This document shows, one piece after another, positions 30,600 to 40,986 of a stretch of DNA of 64,000 bases. Under the pieces are notes generated by a model that was not told the origin of the DNA, did no database searches, and was given only the letters and a program-made list of their open reading frames with translations. Numbering within the stretch: position 1 is the first letter of the stretch; the number at the start of each line of letters is the position of its first letter. The translations under genes and the position numbers were made by a program. Origin of the DNA: Gilliamella sp. wkB178. GTDB taxonomy: Bacteria > Pseudomonadota > Gammaproteobacteria > Enterobacterales > Orbaceae. The stretch is taken from assembly GCF_001690705.1 (NCBI RefSeq), contig NZ_LZGK01000016.1, positions 238,834 to 302,833 of the forward strand, written 5' to 3'.

Positions 30600-31949
30600 T
30601 TAATTACTAGATTCATTCCGCCAACCTTGTTTCGCTAATGGATAAAAACCAACTGCTATGGCAATTAACGAAACAAAGGCAATATAAATTCCAGCACCAA
30701 GATAACTATATTCACCTAATAAATGCTGCGGACTTAACAGATAAAGAGTTAAGGTAGGAGTGATGGCACTGAATAGGGCATAAGCTAAGTTATAAGAAAA
30801 CGATAATCCTGAATATCGAATTGAAGGCGGAAATGCTCGGGTACCGATTATTGGTGTAATCACAATTGCCCCAATAAATAAACCAAATAGTGCCCAAATC
30901 CAATACAATTTAGTTAACGACATATCCGCACTTAATGAACTATAAAAATAAATACTAGTGATTGCCAAGCCACCCCAAGCTATAACTACATTTATAGTAG
31001 TGCCAAGTTTATCTTCTAACCAACCAAAAATAACACACCCTAGTGTTAAGGTTAAAGCGGCAATACAACCACCGATGCGCCAATCAAGATTAGCAAAATG
31101 ATACATACCACCAACAATGCGACCGGGAGTAATTAAAATCCCAACCATGATAGCTGTGGATAAAGACCAAGTTAACAAAGCGACAATCACACAGGCAGTT
31201 TTATGTTTTTTAATTACAGTCACCACCGGAATGCTTTTTTCTAAGGCTTTACGTGCAGCAAGTTCTTTGAAGATTGGGGTTTCTGATAAAAAGCGACGTA
31301 AATAAACGGAAATCACTCCAAACACCCCACCGGCAATAAATGGAATCCGCCATGCATAATCTAAGATAGTTTCAGTGGTAAAGCTCAGGTCAATAAAAAT
31401 TGTCATGATGAAACCAAGTAAGATCCCACCCGTAATGCCTGATGTTAAGGTACCAACGCCTAAACCATAGCGTTGCTGAGGCACATGCTCGGCAATAAAT
31501 ACCCAAGCGCCCGGCATTTCACCACCGATGGCCGCACCTTGTAACATGCGCATAATCAGTAACAAAAATGGTGCAAAAATACCAATCGAACCATAAGTAG
31601 GTAAAATACCAATAATAAACGTTGGCAGGGCCATCATTGCCACACTTAAAGTGAACATTCGTTTACGCCCAACTTTATCACCAAAGTGAGCCATAATGAT
31701 GCCACCAATCGGGCGCACTAAATAACCGGCAGCAAAAATACCCCAAGCAAACAGATCTAGCGTTAAAGGTGATAATGTGTGCGGTAAAAAAAGTGGTTTT
31801 ACAATGGTATCAATATATAGAGCATAGATAACAAAATCATAAAATTCTAAGGTACCTCCTAAAGAGGATAAGAATAATGTTTTTAAATCTTTTCCATTTA
31901 ATGGCCGAGCAACTGGCTGCCATTGTGAACAAATCTCTACTTGGTTCAT
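30600..31949 (-). CDS. MFS transporter, metabolite:H+ symporter (MHS) family
   Basis: 449 aa, 12 helices. It has the MHS signature FAAGYLVRPIGGIIMAHFGD-KVGRKRMF and GAAIGGEMPGAWVFIAEH, and resembles ProP, KgtP and ShiA-type symporters. The substrate cannot be read from sequence; the long C-terminal coiled coil of ProP is missing, so osmoprotectant sensing is unlikely. A longer frame from 32042 adds a doubtful hydrophobic leader, while ATG 31949 has AAGG nine bases upstream and was preferred. Confidence 0.88.
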   Translation of the reverse strand: MNQVEICSQWQPVARPLNGKDLKTLFLSSLGGTLEFYDFVIYALYIDTIVKPLFLPHTLSPLTLDLFAWGIFAAGYLVRPIGGIIMAHFGDKVGRKRMFTLSVAMMALPTFIIGILPTYGSIGIFAPFLLLIMRMLQGAAIGGEMPGAWVFIAEHVPQQRYGLGVGTLTSGITGGILLGFIMTIFIDLSFTTETILDYAWRIPFIAGGVFGVISVYLRRFLSETPIFKELAARKALEKSIPVVTVIKKHKTACVIVALLTWSLSTAIMVGILITPGRIVGGMYHFANLDWRIGGCIAALTLTLGCVIFGWLEDKLGTTINVVIAWGGLAITSIYFYSSLSADMSLTKLYWIWALFGLFIGAIVITPIIGTRAFPPSIRYSGLSFSYNLAYALFSAITPTLTLYLLSPQHLLGEYSYLGAGIYIAFVSLIAIAVGFYPLAKQGWRNESSN

Positions 31950-32193
31950 GTAATCTAACCTTATTATTAATATGATAAAGAAAATTAAGAAATTAAATCT
32001 TTTTTGACTAAATCGTGATAAGTAGTCGATATTTTGCCACAAAAAATAGTCTTTTTTTTAATCATAAAAAAATTTAATGTATATGATGAAACTCACTATT
32101 TGATTTATAATTCGACAATATTTATATTTATTTTATACAATAATTATCAATATACGTCATAATAAATAATTAAATCTTAAGATATTAATACTA

Positions 32194-32760
32194 ATGAATA
32201 CCGAAAAATCAATACGTTGTAGTTGGGTTAACAATGATCCTTTATATATAGCTTACCATGACAATGAATGGGGTGTTCCTCAACATAATAGTCTAAAATT
32301 ATTTGAAAAAATCTGTTTAGAAGGTCAACAAGCCGGGCTATCGTGGATCACGGTACTCAAAAAACGTGATGAATATCGCCGTTGTTTTTTTGATTTTGTA
32401 CCTGAAAAAATTATGCAACTCACTGCCGCGGATATTGAGATCTTATTGCAAAATCCGGGATTGATTCGTAATCGTTTAAAGCTAAATAGTATTATAAAAA
32501 ATGCTCAGGCTTATTTAACTATGCAAAGTAATGGTGAGGATTTTTCTGAATTTATTTGGGCGTTCGTTAATGGTGAACCGATCATTAATCATTATAAGGA
32601 TTTAAGTGAAGTGCCGGTCAGTACCGAAATTTCCGATAAAATGTCCAAAGCGTTAAAAAAGAGGGGATTTTCTTTTGTAGGTTCGACCATTTGTTATGCC
32701 TTTATGCAATCAATGGGGCTGATTAACGATCACTTTGTAAACTGTTTTAAAAAAGGTTAG
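32194..32760 (+). CDS. tag: DNA-3-methyladenine glycosylase I
   Basis: 188 aa, matches E. coli Tag throughout: DPLYIAYHDNEWGVP, CLEGQQAGLSWITVLKKR and KALKKRGFSFVGSTICYAFMQ. It excises 3-methyladenine from alkylated DNA. The zinc snap residues Cys9, His22 and the C-terminal His/Cys in NDHFVNC are present. The DUF218 gene begins 7 bp after its stop. Confidence 0.96.
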   Translation: MNTEKSIRCSWVNNDPLYIAYHDNEWGVPQHNSLKLFEKICLEGQQAGLSWITVLKKRDEYRRCFFDFVPEKIMQLTAADIEILLQNPGLIRNRLKLNSIIKNAQAYLTMQSNGEDFSEFIWAFVNGEPIINHYKDLSEVPVSTEISDKMSKALKKRGFSFVGSTICYAFMQSMGLINDHFVNCFKKG

Positions 32761-32767
32761 TAGTTTG

Positions 32768-33391
32768 ATGCAATTTAAGCAATTAATTAAGTATGGATTG
32801 GTATTAGTTTTATTGTATTTTGTTATTTGTAATATTGTTATTTATTATTATGCGCAACAAAAACCAGCTGCAAATGCTGATACAGTCGTTGTTTTAGGAT
32901 CATTGGTGATTGGATCTCCTGCCACGCCGCATCCAACATTAAAAGATCGCTTAGATGTGGCAGTAGCTTATTTACAAACCAATCCACAGACCAAAGTGGT
33001 TGTTTGTGGTGGTCAGGGTAAAGATGAATCCGCGACCGAAGCTAGCGTGATGGCTGATTACTTAGCCCAAAAAGGTATTGCCACTTCCAGAATTTATATT
33101 GAAGATAAATCAACGCGAACCGCGCAACAATTCGTATATGCAAATAATGTGTTACCATTAGGTAAAACGGTGGTGATAACCAGTGATTTTCACTTGTTAC
33201 GTTCTATAATGTTAGCCAAACGATCTGGTATTAAAGATGTTTCCGGATTACCAGCTAGTTTGAGTTTTACTAATTTAGATAAATATTACGCTTTAATCCG
33301 TGAACCATTAGCGTTAGTAAATTCTTGGTTGTTTGATCACCCAGCAAACGCTAGTTTAGTTAATCAATCACCCGAAAATCATAACCATTGA
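32768..33391 (+). CDS. DUF218 / YdcF-SanA-like membrane protein
   Basis: 207 aa. One N-terminal membrane helix (about 7-27) is followed by a DUF218 domain: ADTVVVLGS, CGGQGKDESATEASVMADYL, EDKSTRTAQQFVYA and ITSDFHLLRSIMLAKRSG. The E. coli relatives YdcF, ElyC and SanA are envelope proteins, some tied to vancomycin sensitivity or lipid carrier metabolism; the reaction is unclear. A TTG at 32765 is possible. It is probably co-transcribed with tag. Confidence 0.85.
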   Translation: MQFKQLIKYGLVLVLLYFVICNIVIYYYAQQKPAANADTVVVLGSLVIGSPATPHPTLKDRLDVAVAYLQTNPQTKVVVCGGQGKDESATEASVMADYLAQKGIATSRIYIEDKSTRTAQQFVYANNVLPLGKTVVITSDFHLLRSIMLAKRSGIKDVSGLPASLSFTNLDKYYALIREPLALVNSWLFDHPANASLVNQSPENHNH

Positions 33392-33547
33392 GTTAAGTAG
33401 TTTAGATGTATCAAAAACAAGGTGATTGATTCCTCAATTACCAGTACTAGCCTAGAAGTTATAATATCTTTATCAAGCAGTTGTAAGCGGCTGTTTTTGC
33501 TTGACGTACATGATATGATAAAGCATCAAGATTAAATTTATACATAG

Positions 33548-34915
33548 ATGAATATGAATTCAGATACTATTGTTGCCCAAGCAACACCACCCGGGCGTGG
33601 TGGTGTTGGTATTTTGCGAATTTCAGGGCCCAAAGCACAAGCCGTTGCCCATGCTGTATTAGGGAAATTACCCAAACCTCGTTATGCTGAGTATTTACCT
33701 TTTTTAGCTGTCGATGATTCGATATTGGATGAAGGTATTGCATTATTTTTCCCTAATCCCCATTCATTTACTGGTGAAGATGTCCTTGAATTACAAGGAC
33801 ATGGCGGGCCAGTTATATTAGATTTATTGTTAAAGCGGGTATTAGAAGTTGCTGATGTTCGCATTGCCAGACCTGGGGAATTTTCCGAACGCGCATTTTT
33901 AAATGATAAACTTGATTTAGCCCAAGCAGAAGCAATTGCAGACTTGATTGATGCCAGTTCGGAACAAGCAGCAAAATCGGCAATATCTTCATTACAAGGC
34001 GTATTTTCTAAAAAAGTTAATGCACTAGTTGAATCCTTGATACACCTACGGATTTTTACCGAGGCGGCCATTGATTTTCCGGAAGAAGAGATCGACTTTT
34101 TATCTGATGGTAAAATTGAATCCCAACTCAATGAGGTAATAGCGCGGTTGGACGAAGTCCGTCAAGAAGCTAAACAAGGTTCCTTATTGCGTGAAGGTAT
34201 GAAAGTGGTAATTGCCGGGCGCCCTAATGCGGGCAAATCTAGTTTACTTAATGCCCTTGCCGGGCGCGAGGCGGCAATTGTTACAGATATAGCAGGTACT
34301 ACCCGTGATGTACTACGTGAACATATTCATATCGATGGTATGCCGCTACACATTATTGATACTGCCGGATTGCGCGAAGCCAGTGATGAAGTTGAACGCA
34401 TTGGTATTGAACGAGCATGGCACGAGATCGAACAAGCTGACCGAGTATTATTGATGGTGGACAGTACCACTACCGCAGAAACTAATCCGGAAAAATTATG
34501 GCCTGAATTTATTGCACGCTTACCACAGCATATGCCAGTCACAGTTATTCGCAATAAGGCCGATTTAACCGGTGAATCGCTAGGTTATAGTGAAGTAAAT
34601 GGTTACTCGCTGATTCAGCTATCGGCTAGAACCGGGGACGGCGTAGAATTATTGCGCGAACACCTAAAACAAGCAATGGGTTTTACCAGTAGTACTGAAG
34701 GTGGATTTTTAGCACGGCGACGGCATTTACAGGCACTAGCAAAAGCAGCTGAGCACTTAAACAATGGTAAATACCAACTAACCACATTTCATGCCGGTGA
34801 ATTACTGGCTGAAGAGTTAAGACTAGCTCAAGAAGCATTAAGTGAAATCACTGGGGCTTTTACCTCGGATGATTTATTAGGCCGAATTTTCAGTTCATTT
34901 TGTATTGGTAAGTAA
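33548..34915 (+). CDS. mnmE: tRNA modification GTPase MnmE
   Basis: 455 aa (E. coli 454). The N-terminal folate-binding domain starts [22 protein letters not shown]. The inserted G domain shows [24 protein letters not shown] and NKADLTG, and the C-terminus ends in the obligatory CIGK. With MnmG it places the 5-carboxymethylaminomethyl group on wobble uridine. A second in-frame ATG lies two codons downstream. Confidence 0.98.
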   Translation: MNMNSDTIVAQATPPGRGGVGILRISGPKAQAVAHAVLGKLPKPRYAEYLPFLAVDDSILDEGIALFFPNPHSFTGEDVLELQGHGGPVILDLLLKRVLEVADVRIARPGEFSERAFLNDKLDLAQAEAIADLIDASSEQAAKSAISSLQGVFSKKVNALVESLIHLRIFTEAAIDFPEEEIDFLSDGKIESQLNEVIARLDEVRQEAKQGSLLREGMKVVIAGRPNAGKSSLLNALAGREAAIVTDIAGTTRDVLREHIHIDGMPLHIIDTAGLREASDEVERIGIERAWHEIEQADRVLLMVDSTTTAETNPEKLWPEFIARLPQHMPVTVIRNKADLTGESLGYSEVNGYSLIQLSARTGDGVELLREHLKQAMGFTSSTEGGFLARRRHLQALAKAAEHLNNGKYQLTTFHAGELLAEELRLAQEALSEITGAFTSDDLLGRIFSSFCIGK

Positions 34916-34971
34916 AGAAGCATATACTGGTATTGCAATGTTAGAATTTAACAATAAATAGAGAGGTTAGT

Positions 34972-35178
34972 ATGAAATTAATAGTCGATAATATGAGTTG
35001 TCAACATTGTGTTAAGGCCATTACTAAAGCGATTAATGATATAGATCCTAAAGCTAAAGTAACGGTTGATTTAGCTAAACGTGAAGTTAATATTGAAAAT
35101 GGGACTATCTCGCAAGAAGCAGCCATCGCGGCAGTTAATGAAGCCGGTTATCAATTTGTTGGCGTATCTTACGCTTAA
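34972..35178 (+). CDS. Heavy-metal-associated (CopZ-like) small protein
   Basis: 68 aa single HMA domain with the metal site MSCQHC (Cys10 and Cys13) and the beta-alpha-beta-beta-alpha-beta pattern, ending AVNEAGYQFVGV. Such proteins carry Cu(I) in the cytosol to a CopA-type pump. No copper ATPase or regulator is nearby, so the partner is not known. GAGAGG precedes the ATG. Confidence 0.88.
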   Translation: MKLIVDNMSCQHCVKAITKAINDIDPKAKVTVDLAKREVNIENGTISQEAAIAAVNEAGYQFVGVSYA

Positions 35179-35237
35179 TGCGGAAGATTGCTGAGTAATG
35201 GTAAGGTGCTAACCCATTAATCATCTTACCATTGACT

Positions 35238-35272
35238 AGGATTAGCAAAAATACCTCAATTTTGCTAATCCT
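35238..35272. terminator. Strong inverted repeat between HMA gene and thiD
   Basis: A 13-bp perfect stem, AGGATTAGCAAAA / TTTTGCTAATCCT, with a 9-base loop. It is placed where convergent transcripts meet, so a bidirectional terminator is likely although no external T-run is present. Confidence 0.6.
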
Positions 35273-35311
35273 CATTGCTAGCTAATTTAATGCTACTATT
35301 AATAGCAAATT

Positions 35312-35350
35312 TTTATACTGAAACGTATACCTCTCAGGAAACATCTTTAC
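35312..35350 (-). repeat. 39-bp dispersed repeat, copy 2 (reverse)
   Basis: On the minus strand it reads GTAAAGATGTTTCCTGAG, then AGG, then TATACGTTTCAGTATAAA. It matches the family consensus with a few changes and lies between the HMA gene and thiD. Confidence 0.88.
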
Positions 35351-35397
35351 AAAATTAACATAATTTCATTTATTACTTAACTACTACTATTACATAA

Positions 35398-36192
35398 CTA
35401 CCACCAGCGATAAAAATGATGGGTGGGTCCAATCCCTTTACCGATAGCTAAATTATCGGCATGGCTAATGGCTCCGTGTAAATAATCTTTGGCATGGCGA
35501 ACGGCTAATTCTAAGTTGTTTTTAGGTAATAAGGCGGTGATGGCTGCGGATAGTGTGCAACCTGTTCCATGAGTATTTTGGGTTTGTACTCTGGTAGAGG
35601 TCATTCTTATAATTTTATCTTGAGTAATTAAATAATCAGGACTTTCTTGACTAACTAAGTGCCCACCTTTCATTAACACCGCTTTACAGCCCAGCTTAAG
35701 TAACTCATATCCTTGCTGTTGCATTTCATCTTCGGTTTGTGCTTCAGCACAATCTAACAAGGCGGCCGCTTCCGGTAAATTAGGGGTAATCACGGTAGCT
35801 AATGGTAATAACAGATCGCGAATGGCGCTAACGGCATCTGATTTCAATAATGGGTGCCCACCTTTAGCGATCATTACAGTATCAAGTACTATTATCGGAA
35901 TGGGGTTATTTGTTAGCAGATGATAGACTGTGGTGACGATTTCTTTATCCATCAACATTCCCATTTTGACGCTATCAATTTTAATATCTTGATACAAGGT
36001 ATTAAATTGCGCCACCACAAATTCAGGGGCAATAGCTTGCACTGCAGCCACACCTTGAGTGCTTTGAGCCGTTAATGCGGTAATTACTGACATTCCATAA
36101 GCCCCTAATGCTGAAAAGGTTTTTAAATCAGCTTGAATACCCGCACCACCACTGGGATCGGAACCAGCAATAGTTAATGCAATTGTCGTCAT
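35398..36192 (-). CDS. thiD: HMP/HMP-phosphate kinase ThiD
   Basis: 264 aa. LTIAGSDPSGGAGIQADLKTF and TQNTHGTGCTLSAAI (anion hole and catalytic Cys/Asp region) are the ribokinase-fold ThiD motifs. It phosphorylates hydroxymethylpyrimidine twice for thiamine synthesis. A longer frame reaches 36351 inside thiE; ATG 36192 has AAAAGGA nine bases upstream and is the family start. It is last in the thiM-thiE-thiD operon. Confidence 0.96.
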   Translation of the reverse strand: MTTIALTIAGSDPSGGAGIQADLKTFSALGAYGMSVITALTAQSTQGVAAVQAIAPEFVVAQFNTLYQDIKIDSVKMGMLMDKEIVTTVYHLLTNNPIPIIVLDTVMIAKGGHPLLKSDAVSAIRDLLLPLATVITPNLPEAAALLDCAEAQTEDEMQQQGYELLKLGCKAVLMKGGHLVSQESPDYLITQDKIIRMTSTRVQTQNTHGTGCTLSAAITALLPKNNLELAVRHAKDYLHGAISHADNLAIGKGIGPTHHFYRWW

Positions 36193-36196
36193 AATA

Positions 36197-36844
36197 TTAT
36201 TTCCTTTTAGCTGATTGAATTTTTTTAATAAGTGATAAGGTGGCTTGTTGGATATCCTCTTGACCACAAATTGCTGAAACCACAGCAATGCCTTCGATAC
36301 CCGTTTGTAAAACCGCGGTAGCGTTATTGGTGTTAATTCCGCCAATCGCAACGGCAGGGCATTGCTTTAGGCGCACTAATTCCGCTAATTGTGGCATTCC
36401 CATAGCTGGTGCCGCATCTTTTTTGGTCGAAGTAGGATAGATTGGCCCAATACCAATATAATCTACTAGTTGCCAAGCAACGGCATCAAGTTGTTGCCGA
36501 TTAGCTACCGAAAATCCCAACCACTTGTTATTGCCGATTAGTTTACGGGTGACAGCGACCGGCAAATCACTTTGGCCAATATGCACCCCATCAGCATCCA
36601 CAGCTAAGGCAACATCAACATGATCATCAATAAATAGTGGCACCGGGGTGTCACTGAGAACCTGTTTTAAGGCTAAAGCTGCTTGATACCAATCCTTACC
36701 GGCAAATTGATATTCTGATCTCAATTGCACCGCGGTTACACCGTTGGCTACCGCAATTGCGGTAGTAGTTACCATGCCGCTAATACCACCACATAATAAT
36801 GGATCGAGGACTAAATACAGGCTTAGATCTAAGTGCTTATTCAT
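36197..36844 (-). CDS. thiE: Thiamine-phosphate synthase ThiE
   Basis: 215 aa TIM-barrel enzyme. It joins HMP-diphosphate and thiazole phosphate to thiamine phosphate. LFIDDHVDVALAVDADGVHIGQ-SDLPV, and YIGIGPIYPTSTKKDA with AIGGINTNNA, are the binding motifs. It is separated by 9 bp from thiM and by 4 bp from thiD. Confidence 0.96.
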   Translation of the reverse strand: MNKHLDLSLYLVLDPLLCGGISGMVTTTAIAVANGVTAVQLRSEYQFAGKDWYQAALALKQVLSDTPVPLFIDDHVDVALAVDADGVHIGQSDLPVAVTRKLIGNNKWLGFSVANRQQLDAVAWQLVDYIGIGPIYPTSTKKDAAPAMGMPQLAELVRLKQCPAVAIGGINTNNATAVLQTGIEGIAVVSAICGQEDIQQATLSLIKKIQSAKRK

Positions 36845-36853
36845 CTCATTGCC

Positions 36854-37642
36854 TCATTGGTGAGTAGTAGTGAAAACAGAAAGCTGATCTATAAGTGCCA
36901 CCGCATAACTGCCTAAGCCATATTGTTTAGTGGCGCGTTCTCCGGCAGTTTTCATCATATAGCAAGCGGCTGCGGTGGCTAATAAACTATCAGTAGTATT
37001 AGCAACAAAGGCGGCAACCATGGCAGACAATGAACAGCCGGTGCCGGTAACTTTAGTCAAAGCAATATCACCACCGGTTACACCATAAATGTTATTGCCA
37101 TCAGTGACATAATCAATATCACCGGTGATGGCAACAATAGTGTTATGTTTTAGAGCCAATTGGTTAGCGGCATTTAACGCTGATTTGGTTGAGTCTTGGC
37201 TATCCGGCCCTTTTGCTGAACAATTGTCACCATTTAACGCTAATATTTCCGAAGCATTACCGCGAATAACCGTGGGTTTATAGGTTAATAATTGGGCGGC
37301 AATGTCACTGCGAAAACTGAGCACGCTACTTACAGCAACGGGATCTAATACCCACGGAGTTTGTGTTTTTTGAGCTTGGGCTGCGGCCAATAACATACTT
37401 TTGGCTGAGTCGCGAGTGATCGTACCAAGATTAATTAATAAACTATTGGCAATGCTAACAAATGCGCTAACTTCCTCCTCGGCAATAACCATGGCCGGTG
37501 TGGCACCAATAGCCAATAAAATGTTAGCGGTAAAATTTTGTACTACATCATTGGTAATACAATGCACTAATGGTTGTTGCTGCTGGATCTGTTGGATAAA
37601 AGGAAGTGCTTGAGCGGCGAGTAATGTGTTAATGGTTGGCAT
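36854..37642 (-). CDS. thiM: Hydroxyethylthiazole kinase ThiM
   Basis: 262 aa ribokinase-fold kinase. It phosphorylates the thiazole alcohol salvaged from broken thiamine. VHCITNDVVQNFTANILLAIGA, WVLDPVAVSS and KVTGTGCSLSAMVAAF (catalytic Cys) match the family. It is the first gene behind the TPP riboswitch. The cluster lacks thiC, thiG, thiH and thiS, so within this window only salvage is encoded. Confidence 0.96.
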   Translation of the reverse strand: MPTINTLLAAQALPFIQQIQQQQPLVHCITNDVVQNFTANILLAIGATPAMVIAEEEVSAFVSIANSLLINLGTITRDSAKSMLLAAAQAQKTQTPWVLDPVAVSSVLSFRSDIAAQLLTYKPTVIRGNASEILALNGDNCSAKGPDSQDSTKSALNAANQLALKHNTIVAITGDIDYVTDGNNIYGVTGGDIALTKVTGTGCSLSAMVAAFVANTTDSLLATAAACYMMKTAGERATKQYGLGSYAVALIDQLSVFTTTHQ

Positions 37643-37704
37643 AATTTTCCCTTATTGATTAATTGCTTTATAAGGAAGAATGCCAATCTATGGACTATCT
37701 GACT

Positions 37705-37790
37705 TAGACTTCCCTACGCTGGTATAACCCAGATCAGGTTCAACGGGTAAAATCTCAGTTTTTTGTGTAAACAAAAAACACCCCGAGTCA
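37705..37790 (-). ncRNA. TPP riboswitch (THI element) upstream of thiM
   Basis: On the minus strand the leader shows ACTCGGGGTG (37788-37779), CTGAGATTTTACCCGTTGAA, CCTGATCTGGGTTA, then ACCAGCGTAGGGAAGTCT, the conserved P2/P4/P5 core of the thiamine pyrophosphate aptamer. The A/T-rich P3 arm is variable, as usual. It ends about 60 bp before the thiM start and should repress the thiMED operon when TPP is plentiful. Confidence 0.95.
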
Positions 37791-37832
37791 AACTGTAAAA
37801 TTATTATGAACTGAATATCAACATTAAACAAG

Positions 37833-39194
37833 TTATTGTAATAATCTTTCAATCTCAGTAATTGCTTTTCTATCCGGTAGGAAGATTATCAAATGATCGT
37901 TATCTTCAATAGTAAGATCGGTATTGACAATAATCACATCCTCGCCACGCACTACGGCACCAATGGTGGCACCCGATGGTAGTTTTAAGCTATTGATATT
38001 TTTGCCCACTAATTTGGAATTTTCATTGTCGCTATGAGCCACCACTTCGATAATTTCAGATTCACCTTGTCTAAGTGAGACTACTTTGACCACGCCAGTT
38101 TGCCTTACATGGCTAAGTAATTCTGATATGGTTGCGTGTTGTGGTGAAATGGCTATATCAATCACACTATCATTAATGAGTTCTAGGTAAGCTTGGCGTT
38201 GAATTAATACAATGACTTTTTTGGCGCCCATACGTTTGGCAAGCATAGAAGACATTATGTTAGACTCATCATCACTGGTGACGGCAATAAACAAATCCGT
38301 TAATTCCACTTGCTCTTGCGATAATAATTCTTGGTCGGATGATTCACCATGCAACACCGTAGTATTCACTAATTGCTCGGCAATTAACTCGGCACGTTCA
38401 GCATTGCGTTCAATGAGTTTGACTTGATAATCATTTTCTAAACGTTTGGCTAAGGCCAAAGCAACACCACCACCACCACTGATGATAATGCGTTTATAGG
38501 GTTTTTCTAACCGTTGTAGTTCGCTGGTTACCGCTTTAATATTAAGTGGTGGCGTAATGAAGTAAACCATATCACCAGCTTCAATAAGCGTTGAACCAAT
38601 AGGGCGAATAAAACGATTTTTACGATAAATTGCTACCACGCGCGCTTCCACATGTGGCAAATGTTCTTTAAGCTCGGACAATTCACTACCTACTAATGCA
38701 CCACCATAATAGGCGGTTACCGCTACCAGGCAAACGCGATTATCATAAAAAGAGGCAAATTGCAGTGCTCCTGGGTATTGAATTAATTGGCTAATATGCT
38801 TAGTGATAAGATTTTCCGGAGCGATAATATGATCTATTGGTATGCAATTCTTATTGAAAAAAGGATAATTCTCGTCGTTATATTCAGGCGCACGAATACG
38901 GGCAACTTTTTGCGGCACGTTAAATAAAACATGGGCAATTTGACAAGCCATCATATTAATTTCATCTGAATTAGTGACGGCAATTAGCATATCGGCCGAT
39001 TCGGCACCGGCACTTTCTAGCACCTGTGGGTAAGATGATTTACCCATAATCACTTGTAAATCGAAACGTTCTTGCAAAGATTGTAACTTATCAGGATCTT
39101 CATCAACCACAGTGACATCGTTCTGTTTTTCGGTAACCAGATATTCAGCCAGCGCACTGCCTGTTTGCCCAGCACCAAGAATAATAATCTTCAT
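37833..39194 (-). CDS. trkA: Trk potassium uptake regulatory subunit TrkA
   Basis: 453 aa (E. coli 458), two RCK units. Each has an NAD-binding Rossmann fold (MKIIILGAGQTGSALAEYL and IIISGGGGVALALAKRLE) followed by a TrkA-C domain. It sits on the cytosolic face of TrkH/TrkG potassium channels and gates them. No trkH is nearby. In E. coli trkA follows rsmB and fmt, so the location here differs. Confidence 0.95.
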   Translation of the reverse strand: MKIIILGAGQTGSALAEYLVTEKQNDVTVVDEDPDKLQSLQERFDLQVIMGKSSYPQVLESAGAESADMLIAVTNSDEINMMACQIAHVLFNVPQKVARIRAPEYNDENYPFFNKNCIPIDHIIAPENLITKHISQLIQYPGALQFASFYDNRVCLVAVTAYYGGALVGSELSELKEHLPHVEARVVAIYRKNRFIRPIGSTLIEAGDMVYFITPPLNIKAVTSELQRLEKPYKRIIISGGGGVALALAKRLENDYQVKLIERNAERAELIAEQLVNTTVLHGESSDQELLSQEQVELTDLFIAVTSDDESNIMSSMLAKRMGAKKVIVLIQRQAYLELINDSVIDIAISPQHATISELLSHVRQTGVVKVVSLRQGESEIIEVVAHSDNENSKLVGKNINSLKLPSGATIGAVVRGEDVIIVNTDLTIEDNDHLIIFLPDRKAITEIERLLQ

Positions 39195-39271
39195 AACCGA
39201 TCCCGCATACCTTTAAATGACTATAATACCTGACATATAAACTCAATAGCCGCCACTATTAATTAGTTCAA

Positions 39272-40267
39272 TTATACAAAACCAATGGCATCATATACCT
39301 TTTTCAAGGTTGGTGCGGCCTTAGCGCGGGCTTTTTCAGCACCTTCTTTCATAATTGCCAATAGATAACTTTCGTCATTACGATATTCATGATACTCGGT
39401 CTGCAAATCTGTCATCATACTAATAACTTGCTCAGCAACTTCAGCCTTAAGGTGACCATACATTTTGCCAGCAAACTGTTGTTCAAGTTCGGCAATTGGT
39501 TTACCGGTGACTCCGGTTAAAATATCTAACAGATTGGAAACGCCAACTTTGTTTTTAAGATCATAACGCACTACTGGTGGATCATCAGAATCGGTTACCG
39601 CACGTTTGATTTTCTTTTCTACATCTTTAGGGTTTTCAAGTAAACCAATCACATTATTGCGGTTAGTATCTGATTTAGACATTTTTTTAGTCGGCTCTTG
39701 TAACGACATTACTCGCGCACCAACTTTAGGAATAAATGGTTCTGGTACCGTAAAAATATCACCATAAAGCGCATTAAAACGCATAGCAATATCACGTGAT
39801 AATTCTAAATGTTGTTTTTGATCGTCACCAACCGGAACTAAATTGGCCTGATATAAAAGAATATCCGCGGCCATAAGTACCGGGTAATCAAATAAACCGG
39901 CATTAATATTTTCTGCATAACGTGATGATTTGTCTTTAAACTGGGTCATGCGGCTAAGTTCACCAAAATAGGTGTAACAATTTAATGCCCAGCCTAATTC
40001 AGCATGTGCCGAAACCTGTGATTGCACAAAAATAGTGCTTTTATTAGGATCAATACCACAAGCTAAGTAAAGTGCCATTGTATCGAGTGTCGCTTTGCGT
40101 AATTTAATGGGATCTTGCCGCACGGTAATTGCATGTTGATTAACAATGCAATAAATGCAGTCATATTCATCTTGCAAGGCGACCCAATTTTTTAACGCAC
40201 CTAAATAGTTGCCAAGTGTAAGTTCTCCTGATGGCTGGGCACCACTAAAGACAATCGGTTTACTCAT
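39272..40267 (-). CDS. trpS: Tryptophan-tRNA ligase
   Basis: 331 aa class I synthetase. The HIGH-like motif is [13 protein letters not shown] near the N-terminus and the KMSKS loop reads [11 protein letters not shown] at about 195. [15 protein letters not shown] and [16 protein letters not shown] are standard. It is last in the aroK-damX-dam-rpe-gph-trpS cluster, 23 bp after gph. Confidence 0.97.
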   Translation of the reverse strand: MSKPIVFSGAQPSGELTLGNYLGALKNWVALQDEYDCIYCIVNQHAITVRQDPIKLRKATLDTMALYLACGIDPNKSTIFVQSQVSAHAELGWALNCYTYFGELSRMTQFKDKSSRYAENINAGLFDYPVLMAADILLYQANLVPVGDDQKQHLELSRDIAMRFNALYGDIFTVPEPFIPKVGARVMSLQEPTKKMSKSDTNRNNVIGLLENPKDVEKKIKRAVTDSDDPPVVRYDLKNKVGVSNLLDILTGVTGKPIAELEQQFAGKMYGHLKAEVAEQVISMMTDLQTEYHEYRNDESYLLAIMKEGAEKARAKAAPTLKKVYDAIGFV

Positions 40268-40290
40268 AATTTATTCCTAATTTATGCTAA

Positions 40291-40986
40291 TTATTTTTTC
40301 GCATCAGCTCTCGGCTGAGGTAATATAGTTAAAATATCTTTAAAATCATCAAATAAAAAATCTGGTTCGCTAGTAGCAATGGAGATTCCATAGTTATAAC
40401 CATAACTTAAAGCGACAGTCGGGCAGTTAGCATTTTTAGCTGCATCAATATCATTTTTAGAATCGCCCACAAACAGCAGTTGATCATTAAACAAACCAAA
40501 AGTAGCCAACACCTGATAAAGCGGCGCCGGGTGCGGTTTTAATTTAATCACATCCCCTCCACCAAGCACTAATGCAAAATAATCCTTAATACCTAATGAA
40601 GTTAATAAAGCCGGTAAAAATTGGGCCGGTTTATTGGTAACCAAGGCTAATGGATAATTGTTTGCATACAGTGTTTTGAGCGTTTCTTTAACATGGGGAA
40701 ACAATTTAGTTTCGGCATCAATGACTTTATCATAATGATTATTAAATAGACTTTTAGCATCAGTAAATAGTTGTGGTGACAGTTCAACTTTAATGGCTGT
40801 AAATGCCCGCTCTAACATCACATCAACGCCATTACCTACCCAGTTTTTAACTTGGTCATTGGTTACAGTAGGTAATTTTAAGTCTGCTAGCATAAGTTGT
40901 GTCGCTAAAGCTAACCCGGGCACGCTATCCACCAATGTTCCATCTAAATCAAATGCGAGGGCTTGTATATCATCTAATTTACGCAT
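40291..40986 (-). CDS. gph: Phosphoglycolate phosphatase
   Basis: 231 aa HAD hydrolase. Motif [11 protein letters not shown] with the nucleophile Asp, motif II LVTNKP, and motif [15 protein letters not shown] and [12 protein letters not shown]. It removes 2-phosphoglycolate made by DNA repair. Its start overlaps the end of rpe by 8 bp. Order is as in E. coli. Confidence 0.94.
   Translation of the reverse strand: MRKLDDIQALAFDLDGTLVDSVPGLALATQLMLADLKLPTVTNDQVKNWVGNGVDVMLERAFTAIKVELSPQLFTDAKSLFNNHYDKVIDAETKLFPHVKETLKTLYANNYPLALVTNKPAQFLPALLTSLGIKDYFALVLGGGDVIKLKPHPAPLYQVLATFGLFNDQLLFVGDSKNDIDAAKNANCPTVALSYGYNYGISIATSEPDFLFDDFKDILTILPQPRADAKK

Noticed and set aside
31950..32042. Upstream start of the MHS transporter at 32042
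   Set aside because: The extra 31 residues form an unlikely hydrophobic leader without a ribosome site.
36193..36351. ThiD start at 36351
   Set aside because: It overlaps thiE entirely in another frame; ATG 36192 has AAAAGGA upstream and gives the family N-terminus.
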